Positions 33,446 to 42,438 are shown, counted from the stretch's first letter. The stretch is 43,380 nt of DNA from Hyphomicrobiales bacterium (GCA_003135415.1 PLBP01000002.1:1-43380); one strand, 5' to 3'. The notes: generated from the sequence alone by a model not told the origin. Program-made: numbers and translations.

Positions 33446-34147
33446 CTAGACGCCCAGATAAGCCTCCCGCACCCGCTCATCGACCTGCACTTCAGCGGCG
33501 GTTCCGCTCGCCGTGATGCGGCCGGTTTCGAGCACGTAGGCGCGGTCGGCGATCGCCAGCGCCGCGCGCGCGTTCTGCTCGACCAGCAGAATGGTAAGTC
33601 CGCCGCGTTTCAGCCCGTGGATCGTCTCGAGAATCTGATCGACCAGGATCGGCGCGAGGCCCATCGATGGCTCGTCGAGCAGCAATAGCCGGGGACGCGC
33701 CATCAACGCCCGCCCGATCGCTAGCATCTGTTGTTGGCCGCCGGACAGCGCACCGGCCGGCGTGCTCCGCCTCTCGTAGAGCATTGGAAACAGCGCGTAG
33801 ACGCGCGCGATCTCGGGCGTCACGTCGGCTCCACGACGCGACCATGCGCCGAGCTTCAAATTGTCTTCGATCGTCAAAGGCGCAAACAGCTGCCGCCCTT
33901 CCGGAACCTGGGTGATTCCGGCCGCAACCCTGTCGTGGCTCGGCAGTCTTTCGATCGGCTTGCCGTCGAACCGAATCGAGCCGGCTGTGATCGGCTGCAC
34001 CCCGGAGATAGCGCGCAGCAAAGTCGTCTTGCCGGCACCGTTGGCGCCGACGAGCGTCACGATCTGGCCGGCGCCGACCTCGATCGAGACGCCGTGCAAG
34101 GCCTCGATGCGGCCGTAAGCGCTGGTCAGATTCTCAACCGACAGCAC
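33446..34147 (-). CDS. ABC transporter ATP-binding protein, LivF type
   Basis: A branched-chain-amino-acid-type ATPase of 233 residues from GTG 34147 (VLSVENLTSAYGRIEALHGV). The frame further upstream only shadows the livG-type gene. Walker A GANGAGKTT, Q-loop VPEGRQLF, signature LSGGQQQMLAIGRAL, Walker B LLLLDEPSMGL and the switch His-region VEQN are all intact. It energises uptake with the other four subunits in 34134-38028. In this location the importer more likely carries aromatic acids than amino acids. It overlaps the LivG-type gene by 14 bases. Confidence 0.88.
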   Translation of the reverse strand: MLSVENLTSAYGRIEALHGVSIEVGAGQIVTLVGANGAGKTTLLRAISGVQPITAGSIRFDGKPIERLPSHDRVAAGITQVPEGRQLFAPLTIEDNLKLGAWSRRGADVTPEIARVYALFPMLYERRSTPAGALSGGQQQMLAIGRALMARPRLLLLDEPSMGLAPILVDQILETIHGLKRGGLTILLVEQNARAALAIADRAYVLETGRITASGTAAEVQVDERVREAYLGV

Positions 34148-34922
34148 GCGCAGCCTCCCGCGAACGTTGGACGCCGAGATAGGCCTCGATGACGGCCGGA
34201 TTCGCGCGTACCTCGGCGGCGGTGCCTTCCGCCAGCGTGCGACCGTTGGCCAACACATGGATCCGATCGGACACGTTCATCACGAGCCGCATATCGTGTT
34301 CGACGAGAACCACGGTTATGCCGTCTTTCACGATCGAGCGGATGACGCGCTCGAGCTCCTGGGTCTCGACCGGATTGCAGCCGGCGGCCGGCTCGTCGAG
34401 CAACAACGCCTTCGGCTCGCTGGCGAGCGCACGCGCGATTTCAAGGCGTTTCAACGCGCCGTAGGCGAGCGAGCCCGCGGGACGTTCGGCGTCGGCCGCG
34501 AGCCCCACGCGGTCAAGCGCGGCCAACGCCGCCGCACGGGTGCGCTCGTTCTGCCGGCCGACCGAGGGTAGATGCAGGAGATCGGCTAGAATGCCGGTGG
34601 TCTCATGACGATGGCGGCCGACCATGACATTCTCGATCGCGGTCATGCGGAAGAAGATCTGTAGGTTCTGAAAGGTGCGCGAGAGCCCGCATCGGGCGAG
34701 CCGCTCGGGCACGAGCCCGGTGACGTCCTCGCCGGCGAGCCGCACCCGCCCTTCCTCCGGCACGTAGATGCCTGAGATTATGTTGAACAGCGTCGTCTTA
34801 CCGGCGCCGTTCGGGCCGATGATGGAAAACACCTTCCCGGCGTCGATTTCGAGACTGACCGCATCGACGGCACGCACGCCGCCGAAGGAGATCGACAAAC
34901 GCTCGGTCGAAAGAATCGTCAC
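34134..34922 (-). CDS. ABC transporter ATP-binding protein, LivG type
   Basis: 262 residues from GTG 34922, overlapping the permease stop as GTGA. Walker A GPNGAGKTTLF, LSRTFQNLQIFFRMTAIENVM (typical LivG), the degenerate signature LAYGALKRLEIARAL, Walker B ALLLDEPAAGCNP and VLVEHDMRLVM are visible. The long open frame upstream to 36035 only shadows the permease gene. Second ATPase of the minus-strand importer. Confidence 0.9.
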   Translation of the reverse strand: MTILSTERLSISFGGVRAVDAVSLEIDAGKVFSIIGPNGAGKTTLFNIISGIYVPEEGRVRLAGEDVTGLVPERLARCGLSRTFQNLQIFFRMTAIENVMVGRHRHETTGILADLLHLPSVGRQNERTRAAALAALDRVGLAADAERPAGSLAYGALKRLEIARALASEPKALLLDEPAAGCNPVETQELERVIRSIVKDGITVVLVEHDMRLVMNVSDRIHVLANGRTLAEGTAAEVRANPAVIEAYLGVQRSREAARAVG

Positions 34923-35869
34923 GGGCGCCGCCTGGCAAACATGGCGGCAACGCTCGGCACGACGCCCCCGCGCAGAAAGATCAAGACGCCCATGAGGATG
35001 AGGCCGAGTGCCATGTGCTCGTAGTCGTGCAGAAAAGTGAGCGCCTGCGGCAGCACCACGAGTATCGCCGAGCCGACGAGCGAGCCCATGATCGATCCCA
35101 TGCCGCCGAGCACCACCATGGCGACGAGCTCGATCGAGCGCAGGAAACCGGAGACCTCCGGCGTGATGAGGCCGTTGAACAGCGCGAGATAGGAGCCGGC
35201 AATCGAGGCGTAAACGGCCGAGATGACGAACACCGTCAGTTTCATTCTCGCCACGTCGATGCCGAGCATGCGCGCGGCCACCTCGCTGTCGTGAATCGCC
35301 CGGAGCGCGCGCCCCGCCGGACTGTCGAGCAGGTTGAGCGCGAGCGCGGCGCCGATCATGAAGCTCACCGCGCTGATCCAGTACCAGGTCTCCGATCCCC
35401 GCGCCGCCCAGCCGAACAGAACTAGGTGCGGAACCGACATGCCGTCCGGGCCGCCGGTCAGTTTCGCCTCGTTGGTGAACACGATGGACAACAGAACACC
35501 GAAGCCGAGCGTGGCGACGGCGAGATAATGCCCTTTCAGGCGCAGGATCGGCCGGCCGACGAGAAAGGCGACGATGGCCGAGAGCGCGGCACCGGCCACA
35601 AACGACAGCCACGGCGGCAGGCCGAAATGGGTCGGACCGACGGCGACCGCATAGGCGCCGATGCCGATAAATCCGGCATGGCCGAGGCTCACCTGGCCGG
35701 CAAAGCCCATCAAGAGGTTCAGTCCGATCGCGGCAAGCGCGAAGACGAACACGAGGGCGGCGACGCGATAATAATAAGCGGAGGGGAAGAACGCCGGCAG
35801 TACCGCGGCGATCCCCGCCACCGCGACGATCGCCATCAGCCGGGAATTCAACAGCACGCGCACGTTCAC
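34919..35869 (-). CDS. ABC transporter permease, LivM type
   Basis: 316 residues from GTG 35869, which overlaps the LivH-type stop. It has about nine hydrophobic helices, the LivM block LLMGFAGQVSLGHAGFIGIGAY and the EAA-like ARMLGIDVARMKLTVFVISA loop contacting the ATPases. The C-terminus (LRGGVVPSVAAMF) is normal. Inner-membrane channel subunit of the first importer. Confidence 0.9.
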   Translation of the reverse strand: MNVRVLLNSRLMAIVAVAGIAAVLPAFFPSAYYYRVAALVFVFALAAIGLNLLMGFAGQVSLGHAGFIGIGAYAVAVGPTHFGLPPWLSFVAGAALSAIVAFLVGRPILRLKGHYLAVATLGFGVLLSIVFTNEAKLTGGPDGMSVPHLVLFGWAARGSETWYWISAVSFMIGAALALNLLDSPAGRALRAIHDSEVAARMLGIDVARMKLTVFVISAVYASIAGSYLALFNGLITPEVSGFLRSIELVAMVVLGGMGSIMGSLVGSAILVVLPQALTFLHDYEHMALGLILMGVLIFLRGGVVPSVAAMFARRRP

Positions 35870-36738
35870 ACCCGCTCGATCTTGGCGCGGCCGAACAGGC
35901 CATGCGGCATGACGAACAACACGATGAGAATGACAAGGAAAGCGACGGCGTCCTTGTACTGCGAGGACAGATAGCCGGCGGCGAATGCTTCGAGCAGCCC
36001 CAGCATGATGCCGCCGACCACGGCGCCGACCGCACTGCCCATGCCGCCGAGCATGGCCGCGGCGAATCCCTTGAGCGCGAGCAGGGTGCCGACCTCGTAG
36101 CTGGTCAGCGTGATCGGCGTGACGAGGATGCCAGCGATGGCGCCGATCGCCGCCGATACGGCGAAGGAAAAGCTGCCCATCCGGCGCGTGTCGATGCCGA
36201 CGAGACGCGCGGCAAGCCGGTTCGCCGCCGTTGCGATCACTGCCTTGCCGAACAGCGTGCGATCGATGAAGACCCACAGCAATACTACGATGACGACCGC
36301 ACCGGCGAGCACGACGAGGCTCTGCGGCAGAATGGAAGCGCCGCCGATGCGAATCGGATCGTTACCGAACAGGGGCGGCAAGCTGTGGAAGCGCTTGTCG
36401 AAGACGACCTGGGCGGCGCCGCGCAGGAAGATCGAAGCGCCGATGGTGATCATGATGAGGACGACCGCGCTGGCGCCGCGCGCCGGCTCGATGGCAAAGC
36501 GATGCAACGAAAGACCGACGGCCACCGCGGCAACAACGGCGATCAGCGCGGCTAGCGGCAGCGGCACGCCGGCAAGCGTCAGAAAGACGGTGGTCATGCC
36601 GCCGATCATCACGAACTCGCCCTGCGCGAAGTTCACGACGTCGGAGGCATTGTAGATGAGCGTGAAGCCGAGCGCGACGAGCGCATAGACCGCACCGACG
36701 GTCAGGCCGGAGAAGGCGAATTGCAGGAACTCGGCCAT
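35866..36738 (-). CDS. ABC transporter permease, LivH type
   Basis: A 290-residue permease opening MAEFLQFAFSGLTVGAVYAL and containing NASDVVNFAQGEFVMIGG, the LivH family signature, plus the LVGIDTRRMGSFSFAVSA coupling loop. It pairs with the LivM-type subunit. A repeat-bearing gap of 141 bases separates it from the binding-protein gene upstream on the same strand. Confidence 0.9.
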   Translation of the reverse strand: MAEFLQFAFSGLTVGAVYALVALGFTLIYNASDVVNFAQGEFVMIGGMTTVFLTLAGVPLPLAALIAVVAAVAVGLSLHRFAIEPARGASAVVLIMITIGASIFLRGAAQVVFDKRFHSLPPLFGNDPIRIGGASILPQSLVVLAGAVVIVVLLWVFIDRTLFGKAVIATAANRLAARLVGIDTRRMGSFSFAVSAAIGAIAGILVTPITLTSYEVGTLLALKGFAAAMLGGMGSAVGAVVGGIMLGLLEAFAAGYLSSQYKDAVAFLVILIVLFVMPHGLFGRAKIERV

Positions 36739-36762
36739 CTCATTTCACCCGTCGATGCATAT

Positions 36763-36813
36763 CGGCCTCATCCCGAGGAGCGCAGGAAGGGCGCGTCTCG
36801 AAGGACGAGGCCG
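36763..36813. repeat. Intergenic palindromic repeat (REP-like)
   Basis: CGGCCTC (36763-36769) and GAGGCCG (36807-36813) form the outer arms, and CGAG/CTCG pair further inside. The wording (CTCATCC..GAGGAGCG.. CGTCTCGAAGGA..GAGG) resembles a repeat I recall as abundant between genes in Bradyrhizobium-type genomes. It lies between the binding-protein and permease genes and may stabilise or attenuate the mRNA. Confidence 0.55.
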
Positions 36814-36879
36814 AGTGCCTTGCTATGCCCTCATCTTGCGAGGGGCCTACGCAGCGTCCTCACGACGTGAGCAGTCGAT

Positions 36880-38028
36880 CTACGGAACCAGCGTCCAGTC
36901 GCCGTCCTTGATTTCAAGCATGCGGAACGCGGTGAGATCGAGGCCGAGGTGGTCGGTCGGCGACATGTTCACGATACCGCCGGTGCCGACGAAGTCCTTG
37001 GTCTTCTCGATTTCGTCGCGCACCTTGGCCTTGTCCCAGCTGCCGGCGCGCTTGGCCGCCTCGATCAGAATCATCAGGCCGTCATAGGCATGGCCGCCGA
37101 AGGTCGAGACCGGCTGGCCGGATTTCTGCTCGTAGGTGTTCTTGTAGGACACGACGACCGGTTTCTGCCTGTCATTTGCGGGCAGCTTGTCGGCCACCAG
37201 CAACGCCGCGGCCGGCAGGCGCACGCCCTCGGCGGCGGGGCCGGCGAGACTGATGAACTGCTTCGATGCGACGCCATGGCTCTGGTAGAATGGCAGCTTG
37301 ATGTCGAGCTGGCGGTAATTGCGGGTGACGATCGCCGGGCCCTGGCCGAAGCCGGTGTTGATCACCGCCTGAACGTCCGCCTTGCCCTTGATGTTGGTGA
37401 GCTGCGGCGTCATGTCGGTATCGCTGGGTCCGTAGGTCTCCTCGTGCACGATGGTGATGCCGGCCTTCGGTGCGACCGCTACGCACTGATCGCGCATCGA
37501 CTTGCCGAAGGCGTCGGCGCCCGAGATGATCGCGATGGTCTTCAAGTTGCGGCGATTGAGGTCGCCGAAGATCTTCTCGCAGGCCATGGTGTCGGTGTGC
37601 GGGGTCTTGAACACCCACTTGCGCACCGGCTGGATGATCTGGATGGCGCCGGCGAGCGAGATGAAAGGAATCTGCGCCTCTTCGAACACCGGAATCATGG
37701 CGAGCGTCGAGCCGGTGGTGCTGCCGCCGACCATGGCGACGATCTTGTCCTCATCCACCAGGCGCTTGGCGAAAGTGAGCGCTTCGCTCGGTTTGGCGCC
37801 GTCGTCGTAAACGATCAATTGCAACTTCTGGCCGTTGACGCCGCCTTTGGCGTTGATTTCCTCGACGTACATTTCCAGCGTCTTCTTCTCCGGATCGCCG
37901 AGAAAGGACGCCGGACCGGTGACCGATAACACCGCACCGATTTTGACTTCTGCCGAAGCAGTTTGCCCGCCGGCGATCAAAGCCGCGAGCGTGACGCCAA
38001 GCGCAGTAATCAGACGTTTGATGGCCAT
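36880..38028 (-). CDS. ABC transporter periplasmic substrate-binding protein
   Basis: A 382-residue LivK-type binding protein with a Sec signal peptide (MAIKRLITALGVTLAALIAGGQTASA, cleavage after about residue 26). The mature part starts EVKIGAVLSVTGPASFLGDPEKKTLEMYVEEINAKGG, the type I fold seen in binding proteins for aromatic acids as well as amino acids. GGGGAGG stands before the ATG. It is the first gene of the minus-strand importer and is preceded by a 9-4-9 dyad and an FNR-type box. The ligand is not known; benzoate-like acids are likely from context. Confidence 0.9.
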   Translation of the reverse strand: MAIKRLITALGVTLAALIAGGQTASAEVKIGAVLSVTGPASFLGDPEKKTLEMYVEEINAKGGVNGQKLQLIVYDDGAKPSEALTFAKRLVDEDKIVAMVGGSTTGSTLAMIPVFEEAQIPFISLAGAIQIIQPVRKWVFKTPHTDTMACEKIFGDLNRRNLKTIAIISGADAFGKSMRDQCVAVAPKAGITIVHEETYGPSDTDMTPQLTNIKGKADVQAVINTGFGQGPAIVTRNYRQLDIKLPFYQSHGVASKQFISLAGPAAEGVRLPAAALLVADKLPANDRQKPVVVSYKNTYEQKSGQPVSTFGGHAYDGLMILIEAAKRAGSWDKAKVRDEIEKTKDFVGTGGIVNMSPTDHLGLDLTAFRMLEIKDGDWTLVP

Positions 38029-38040
38029 CGTAACCTCCCC

Positions 38041-38062
38041 AGTTCGCGAAAGATCGCGAACT
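38041..38062. promoter_or_regulatory. Perfect 9-4-9 dyad in the leader of the binding-protein gene
   Basis: AGTTCGCGA (38041-38049) and TCGCGAACT (38054-38062) are perfect inverted repeats around AAGA. They lie just in front of the ribosome site (38034-38040) of the binding-protein gene at 38028, so this is either an operator downstream of the start or an mRNA hairpin controlling translation. Confidence 0.6.
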
Positions 38063-38113
38063 TTCTATTTTGTTCCTTATTGAAATCATTATCAGAAGCG
38101 ATCGGCGCCTCAA

Positions 38114-38127
38114 TTGACCTAAGTCAA
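38114..38127. promoter_or_regulatory. FNR/DNR-type palindrome, TTGAC-CTAA-GTCAA
   Basis: A perfect TTGAC-N4-GTCAA dyad, matching the FNR consensus in eight of ten positions. On the minus strand GATAAT (38094 to 38089) follows as a good -10 for the binding-protein gene, starting transcription near 38080, about 40 bases from the box centre. Confidence 0.55.
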
Positions 38128-38333
38128 ATCGAACTCTGATACGGCGTCAAATTGAATTGCCGGCCACCCACTACGTCCCTACCTGGCAGTATTACGGCAT
38201 GCCGCAAGTGGAGCAGCGCAACATGCTGAAGGCCGCCGAACATCTTGGAAGAGATCCGTCAGCTCCGCACTACCGGGTGCAAGGAATTCGCGTGACCGCA
38301 AGAGCGCGATCGAAGGCCGCGTCCAGTTCCTAA
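38118..38333 (+). pseudogene. Possible gene remnant, unidentified
   Basis: A frame open from 38118 to a TAA at 38331-38333 gives ..LPATHYVPTWQYYGMPQVEQ followed by RNMLKAAEHLGRD. Most third codon positions in this part are G or C, as in real genes here, and the composition is protein-like. The last 20 residues look random. I do not recognise the family. It may be the tail of a deleted gene. The rest of the 38029-38540 gap holds regulatory sites and a TGAGCGCTCA palindrome (38365-38374). Confidence 0.3.
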
Positions 38334-38540
38334 CCCACAATCGGGTTTCGCTTGGATTTTTGTTTGAGCGCTCATACTTGCCGGATGGGGCCCATGTAGT
38401 ATACTGCATATTAAGTAATTTTCGCGTGAAAGCTGGGCACTAAGACCCAAGCGGGCGATCGTCATTCGACAAGATTGCCGCGACGCTCACGCGATCAGGG
38501 GATCGAACCCGTTTTCATTCGGGTCACCGGGAGGAATCAG

Positions 38541-39734
38541 ATGAAATCACGTTCACAATTATCTCGCCGCCGCGTGCTTGCGCTCACGGGCGCGGGAGCC
38601 GCCGTCGCCGCCTTTCCGTTCGTGCGTCCGTCCTTCGCGCAGGGAGGACCGCTCAAGGTCGGGCTAATGCTTCCTTATAGCGGCACCTATGCCCAGCTCG
38701 GCGAGGCGATCACGCGGGCGATAGAGCTCTATGTCAAGCAAAAGGGCGGCGCGCTCGCCGGCCGCCAGATCACCTTCGTCAAGCTCGACGACGAGTCGGA
38801 GCCCCCGAAGGGCGCGGAAAATACCACCAAGCTCATCGAGGGTGAGAAGGTCGACGTGCTGATCGGCACCGTGCATTCGGGCGTCGCCATGGCCATGGCC
38901 AAGATCGCGCGCGAGGCGGGCTTGCCGACCATCAACCCGAACGCGGGCGCGGACGTGCTGACGCGCGCGCTCTGCGCCAAGAACATTTTCCGCACGTCCT
39001 TCGCCAATGGCCAGGTTGGCCTCGCGACCGGAAAGGCAGCGGCCGAAGCAGGCATCAAAACGGCGGTGTCCTTCACTTGGGATTACGCGGCGGGCAAGGA
39101 GATGATCGCCGGCTTCGCCGAAGCTTTCACGGCGGGCGGCGGAAAGGTGCTGAAGGAAATCACCATTCCGTTTCCGACCGTCGAATTCCAGTCGGCGCTC
39201 GCCGAGATCGCGAACTGGCAGCCTGAAATTACGCACTCGTTCTTTTCCGGCGGCGGCGCGGTGAAGTACATCAAGGACTATGCGGCGGCAAAGCTCGGCA
39301 TTCCGTTGTGGGGGCCAGGCTTCCTGACCGACGGCGTCGAAGCCGCGGTGGGCGCGGCGGGAGACGGCGTGAAAACCGTTCTGCATTACGCCGATGACGT
39401 CGACAATCCGGAGAACAAGGCGTTCCGCAAGGACTACACCGACGCCTACAAGGTTCCGCCCGACGTCTTCGCCGTGCAGGGTTGGGACACGATGCAATTG
39501 TTGGAGGCGGGCCTCAAGGCCGTGGGCGGCGACGTGTCGAAGCGCGACGCGATGTTCGCCGCCATGAGCACGGCTTCGTTCAAGAGCCCGCGCGGGCCGT
39601 TCGATATTTCGGCTGCCCACAACCCGATCCAGAATTTTTATCTGCGCGAGCTGAAGGGTGGCAAGAACGTGCTGATCAAGACCGTGGCGACCAAATTTTC
39701 CGACCCCGGAACCGGCTGCAAACTCGCGAGCTGA
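38541..39734 (+). CDS. ABC transporter substrate-binding protein, Tat-type signal
   Basis: 397 residues from ATG 38541, with GGGAGGAATC before it; an ATG at 38475 is open but unlikely. The signal MKSRSQLSRRRVLALTGAGAAVAAFP has a twin-arginine-like SRRRVLAL and ends near FAQG. The mature part, LKVGLMLPYSGTYAQLGEAITRAIELYV, is of the LivK type seen in aromatic-acid importers such as hbaE of R. palustris and its relatives. It heads the plus-strand importer. A strong stem-loop follows the stop, which usually lets the binding protein be made in excess over the membrane parts. Confidence 0.9.
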   Translation: MKSRSQLSRRRVLALTGAGAAVAAFPFVRPSFAQGGPLKVGLMLPYSGTYAQLGEAITRAIELYVKQKGGALAGRQITFVKLDDESEPPKGAENTTKLIEGEKVDVLIGTVHSGVAMAMAKIAREAGLPTINPNAGADVLTRALCAKNIFRTSFANGQVGLATGKAAAEAGIKTAVSFTWDYAAGKEMIAGFAEAFTAGGGKVLKEITIPFPTVEFQSALAEIANWQPEITHSFFSGGGAVKYIKDYAAAKLGIPLWGPGFLTDGVEAAVGAAGDGVKTVLHYADDVDNPENKAFRKDYTDAYKVPPDVFAVQGWDTMQLLEAGLKAVGGDVSKRDAMFAAMSTASFKSPRGPFDISAAHNPIQNFYLRELKGGKNVLIKTVATKFSDPGTGCKLAS

Positions 39735-39737
39735 ACC

Positions 39738-39773
39738 AATAGCGCGGCGGGGGCTCCGGTCCCCGCCACTATT
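39738..39773 (+). terminator. Intra-operon stem-loop / attenuator
   Basis: GGCGGGG (39746-39752) pairs with CCCCGCC (39761-39767), and AATAG (39738-39742) pairs with CTATT (39769-39773), directly after the binding-protein stop. No long T-run follows, so partial termination or 3'-end protection is more likely than full termination. Confidence 0.6.
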
Positions 39774-39792
39774 GTGTCCGGGCTAAGCCGTC

Positions 39793-40653
39793 ATGGATCT
39801 CGTCCTCACTCAAATCTTCAATGGCCTGCAATACGGCTTGTTGATCTTTCTTGCCGCGAGCGGCTTGACCCTTGTCTTGGGCATCATGGGGGTCATCAAT
39901 CTCTCGCACGGCTCGTTCTACATGCTCGGCGCGTATCTATCGCTGACGCTAACGAGTCTCACCGGCGATATTTTCCTCTCGCTCGCGCTCGGCATTCCCA
40001 TCGCATTTCTGTTCGGCGCCGCCATCGAGTGGCTGTTCATTCGCCATCTCTATGCGCGCGATCATCTGCAACAGGTGCTGCTCACCTTCGGGCTCATCTT
40101 GGTATTCAACGAGCTGCAGAGGATGATTTGGGGAACGTTCCCCCATAGCGTTCCGATCCCCTCCTATCTTTCCGGTAGCGTGAAGATTTTCGGCCTCATG
40201 AGCTATCCCGTTTACCGCATCGCGGTTGCGGGGCTGTGCATTTTGCTCGCGCTCGCCATGATGTTCGTGATCCAGCGCACGAAAATCGGCCGCATGATCC
40301 GCGCGGGCGAATCGAACCGCGAGATGGTTGAGGTGCTCGGCATCGATACGCGGCTCCTGTTCCGTTTCGTGTTCGCCGCGGGCGTTTCGCTCGCGGCTGC
40401 TGGCGGAATCATCGCGGCGCCCATCGAGAGCGTATATCCCGGCATCGGCGAGTCGGTACTGATTACTTCCTTGGTCGTCGTCGTGATCGGCGGAATCGGC
40501 AGCGTGCGCGGCGCCTTCGTCGGCGCCCTATTGATCGGCCTCGCCGACGCTTTTGGCAAAGTCTACCTGCCGCAATTCGCGAGCGTGGTGGTATACGCGC
40601 TGATGGCGGCCGTATTGGTGACACGGCCGGGCGGCCTGTTCGGGCGAGCCTAG
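39793..40653 (+). CDS. ABC transporter permease, LivH type
   Basis: 286 residues, starting MDLVLTQIFNGLQYGLLIFLAASGLTL and carrying GVINLSHGSFYMLGAYLSL, the LivH signature; VLGIDTRLLFRFVFAAGVSL is the coupling loop. About eight membrane helices. It belongs to the second importer and ends 3 bases before the fused permease-ATPase gene. Sequence differs widely from the LivH-type protein at 35866-36738, so the two importers are not a recent duplication. Confidence 0.9.
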   Translation: MDLVLTQIFNGLQYGLLIFLAASGLTLVLGIMGVINLSHGSFYMLGAYLSLTLTSLTGDIFLSLALGIPIAFLFGAAIEWLFIRHLYARDHLQQVLLTFGLILVFNELQRMIWGTFPHSVPIPSYLSGSVKIFGLMSYPVYRIAVAGLCILLALAMMFVIQRTKIGRMIRAGESNREMVEVLGIDTRLLFRFVFAAGVSLAAAGGIIAAPIESVYPGIGESVLITSLVVVVIGGIGSVRGAFVGALLIGLADAFGKVYLPQFASVVVYALMAAVLVTRPGGLFGRA

Positions 40654-40656
40654 ACC

Positions 40657-42438
40657 GTGTTGCAAAGGCCCCGACCGTTCATCGTGATCCTTCTGATCGC
40701 GCTTCTCGTCGCCGCACTCCTGGTGCCGTTTGTCGGCAGCTCCTACGCAATCAAGTTCACGACGCGTGTGCTGGTGCTCGCGATTTTCGTCATCAGCCTC
40801 GATTTCCTGATCGGCATCACCGGGCTTGTCAGCTTCGGCCATGCGATGTTCTTCGGGCTCGGCGCCTACTCGCTTTATTTCATTTCGCCGCAAGCGGAGG
40901 CGGCGAACGCCATCATCGCGTTTCCAGCCGCCATGCTGGCCGCGGGCGCGGCCGCTGCCATCATCGGTGCCTTCTGCGTGCTGACGCGCGGATTCTATTT
41001 CATCATGGTCACGCTCGCCTTCGGGCAAATGCTGTTCTCGCTGTTCTACACGAGCCGCATCGCCGGCGGATCGGACGGCGCCTACATCAACGTGAAGCCG
41101 GAAGTCACGCTGTTCGGCGTGACCATCCTCGATTTCGAGAACCGTTTCGCGTTTTACTATTTTTGTCTCGGGGCGCTGGTCGCCGTTTATCTTCTGATGC
41201 TCGTGCTCGCGCGCACGCCTTTCGGCCGCGTCTTGCAGGCGATCCGCTGGAACGAGGAGCGCGTAGGCGCGCTCGGCTTCAACACCTACGCCCACAAGCT
41301 CCTGAGTTTCGTCTTCGCCGGCGCGGTGGCGGGCTTCGCCGGCGTTCTGTATGCGACCATCGACGGCTACGTCGCGCCGGATCTCTTTGGCTGGCGGCAA
41401 TCGGGCATCGCCATCATGATGGTGGTGCTCGGCGGCGCCGGCACGCTGTTCGGGCCGATCCTCGGCGCCCTCCTCTATTCGGCGATCGAAGAGGTTCTCA
41501 AGACCGGAAGCTGGGTCGGGCCGATTGCTAACCATTGGTCGCTCGGGCTCGGCCTCATCTTGATCGCCGCGGTGCTGGCGTGGCCGCGGGGGATCGCGGG
41601 CCTATTCGAGACGCGCGCACGGCGCGCGCGGCCGGAGCGCGATCAGCCTTCCGGCGATCCGCAAGAGGAGCGCCCGCAACGCGGAAAGGCGCTCGCCGTC
41701 GAGGGGCTCACGCGCGCGTTCGGCGGCCTCGTGGCGGTGAACGGCGTCTCTCTCAAACTCGCACCCAATCTCGTGCACGGCATCATCGGCCCGAACGGCG
41801 CCGGCAAGACCACCTTCGTCAATCTCCTCTCCGGCGCATCGAAGCCGACCGCCGGGCGCATCCGGCTCGACGACGAGGAAATCGCCGGCCGGACGCCTTA
41901 CGCGATCGCGCGGCGCGGGCTCGGGCGGAGCTATCAGCGCACCAATATCTTCCTGCCCTTCACGGTCCGGGAAAATTGCCTGATCGCGGCGCACGCGCGC
42001 CATCCGTCGCCGTTTCGCCTGCGGTTGGGGAAATTCGCGCGCGAAGAAGCGAAAGAGATCGCGCATGCGCTCGCCGCCACCGGCTTGAGCACGCGTGCTG
42101 AAGCGGTTGCTTCGCATTTGAGCCACGGCGAGCAACGGCAGCTCGAGATCGCGATGCTGCTCGCCTCTGGCGCGAAGCTCCTGATTCTCGACGAGCCGCT
42201 CGGCGGCATGGGAGCGGAGGAAACCAGCCGCGTCATCGCGCTATTGCGGAAGCTCTCCGTCAATCACACCGTGGTTTTAATCGAGCACGACATGGACGCG
42301 ATCTTCGCCGCCGCCGACACGCTCACCGTGCTCGTCGAGGGCAAGCTTCTCGCGCATGGGAAGCCTGACGACATCCGCCGCGACCGGGCGGTGCGCGAAG
42401 CCTATCTCGGCCGCTGGGGGCAGGAGATCGTGCGATGA
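40657..42438 (+). CDS. ABC transporter fused permease-ATPase (LivM-LivG type)
   Basis: A 593-residue fusion from GTG 40657. Residues 1 to about 320 are a LivM permease (DFLIGITGLVSFGHAMFFGLGAYSLYF; ALGFNTYAHKLLSFVFAGAVAGFAG). A charged linker (RARRARPERDQPSGDPQEERPQ) leads to a LivG ATPase from about 345. Walker A GPNGAGKTT is near residue 377, the signature LSHGEQRQLEIAML near 487, Walker B LLILDEPLGGMG near 508, then VLIEHDMDAIF. Such fusions are known in aromatic-acid importers. The first importer keeps these as separate genes. Confidence 0.92.
   Translation: MLQRPRPFIVILLIALLVAALLVPFVGSSYAIKFTTRVLVLAIFVISLDFLIGITGLVSFGHAMFFGLGAYSLYFISPQAEAANAIIAFPAAMLAAGAAAAIIGAFCVLTRGFYFIMVTLAFGQMLFSLFYTSRIAGGSDGAYINVKPEVTLFGVTILDFENRFAFYYFCLGALVAVYLLMLVLARTPFGRVLQAIRWNEERVGALGFNTYAHKLLSFVFAGAVAGFAGVLYATIDGYVAPDLFGWRQSGIAIMMVVLGGAGTLFGPILGALLYSAIEEVLKTGSWVGPIANHWSLGLGLILIAAVLAWPRGIAGLFETRARRARPERDQPSGDPQEERPQRGKALAVEGLTRAFGGLVAVNGVSLKLAPNLVHGIIGPNGAGKTTFVNLLSGASKPTAGRIRLDDEEIAGRTPYAIARRGLGRSYQRTNIFLPFTVRENCLIAAHARHPSPFRLRLGKFAREEAKEIAHALAATGLSTRAEAVASHLSHGEQRQLEIAMLLASGAKLLILDEPLGGMGAEETSRVIALLRKLSVNHTVVLIEHDMDAIFAAADTLTVLVEGKLLAHGKPDDIRRDRAVREAYLGRWGQEIVR

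Noticed and set aside
36949-37929. 326-codon plus-strand frame opposite the binding protein gene
   Set aside because: Shadow of the real minus-strand gene, which has a signal peptide, ribosome site and family motifs.
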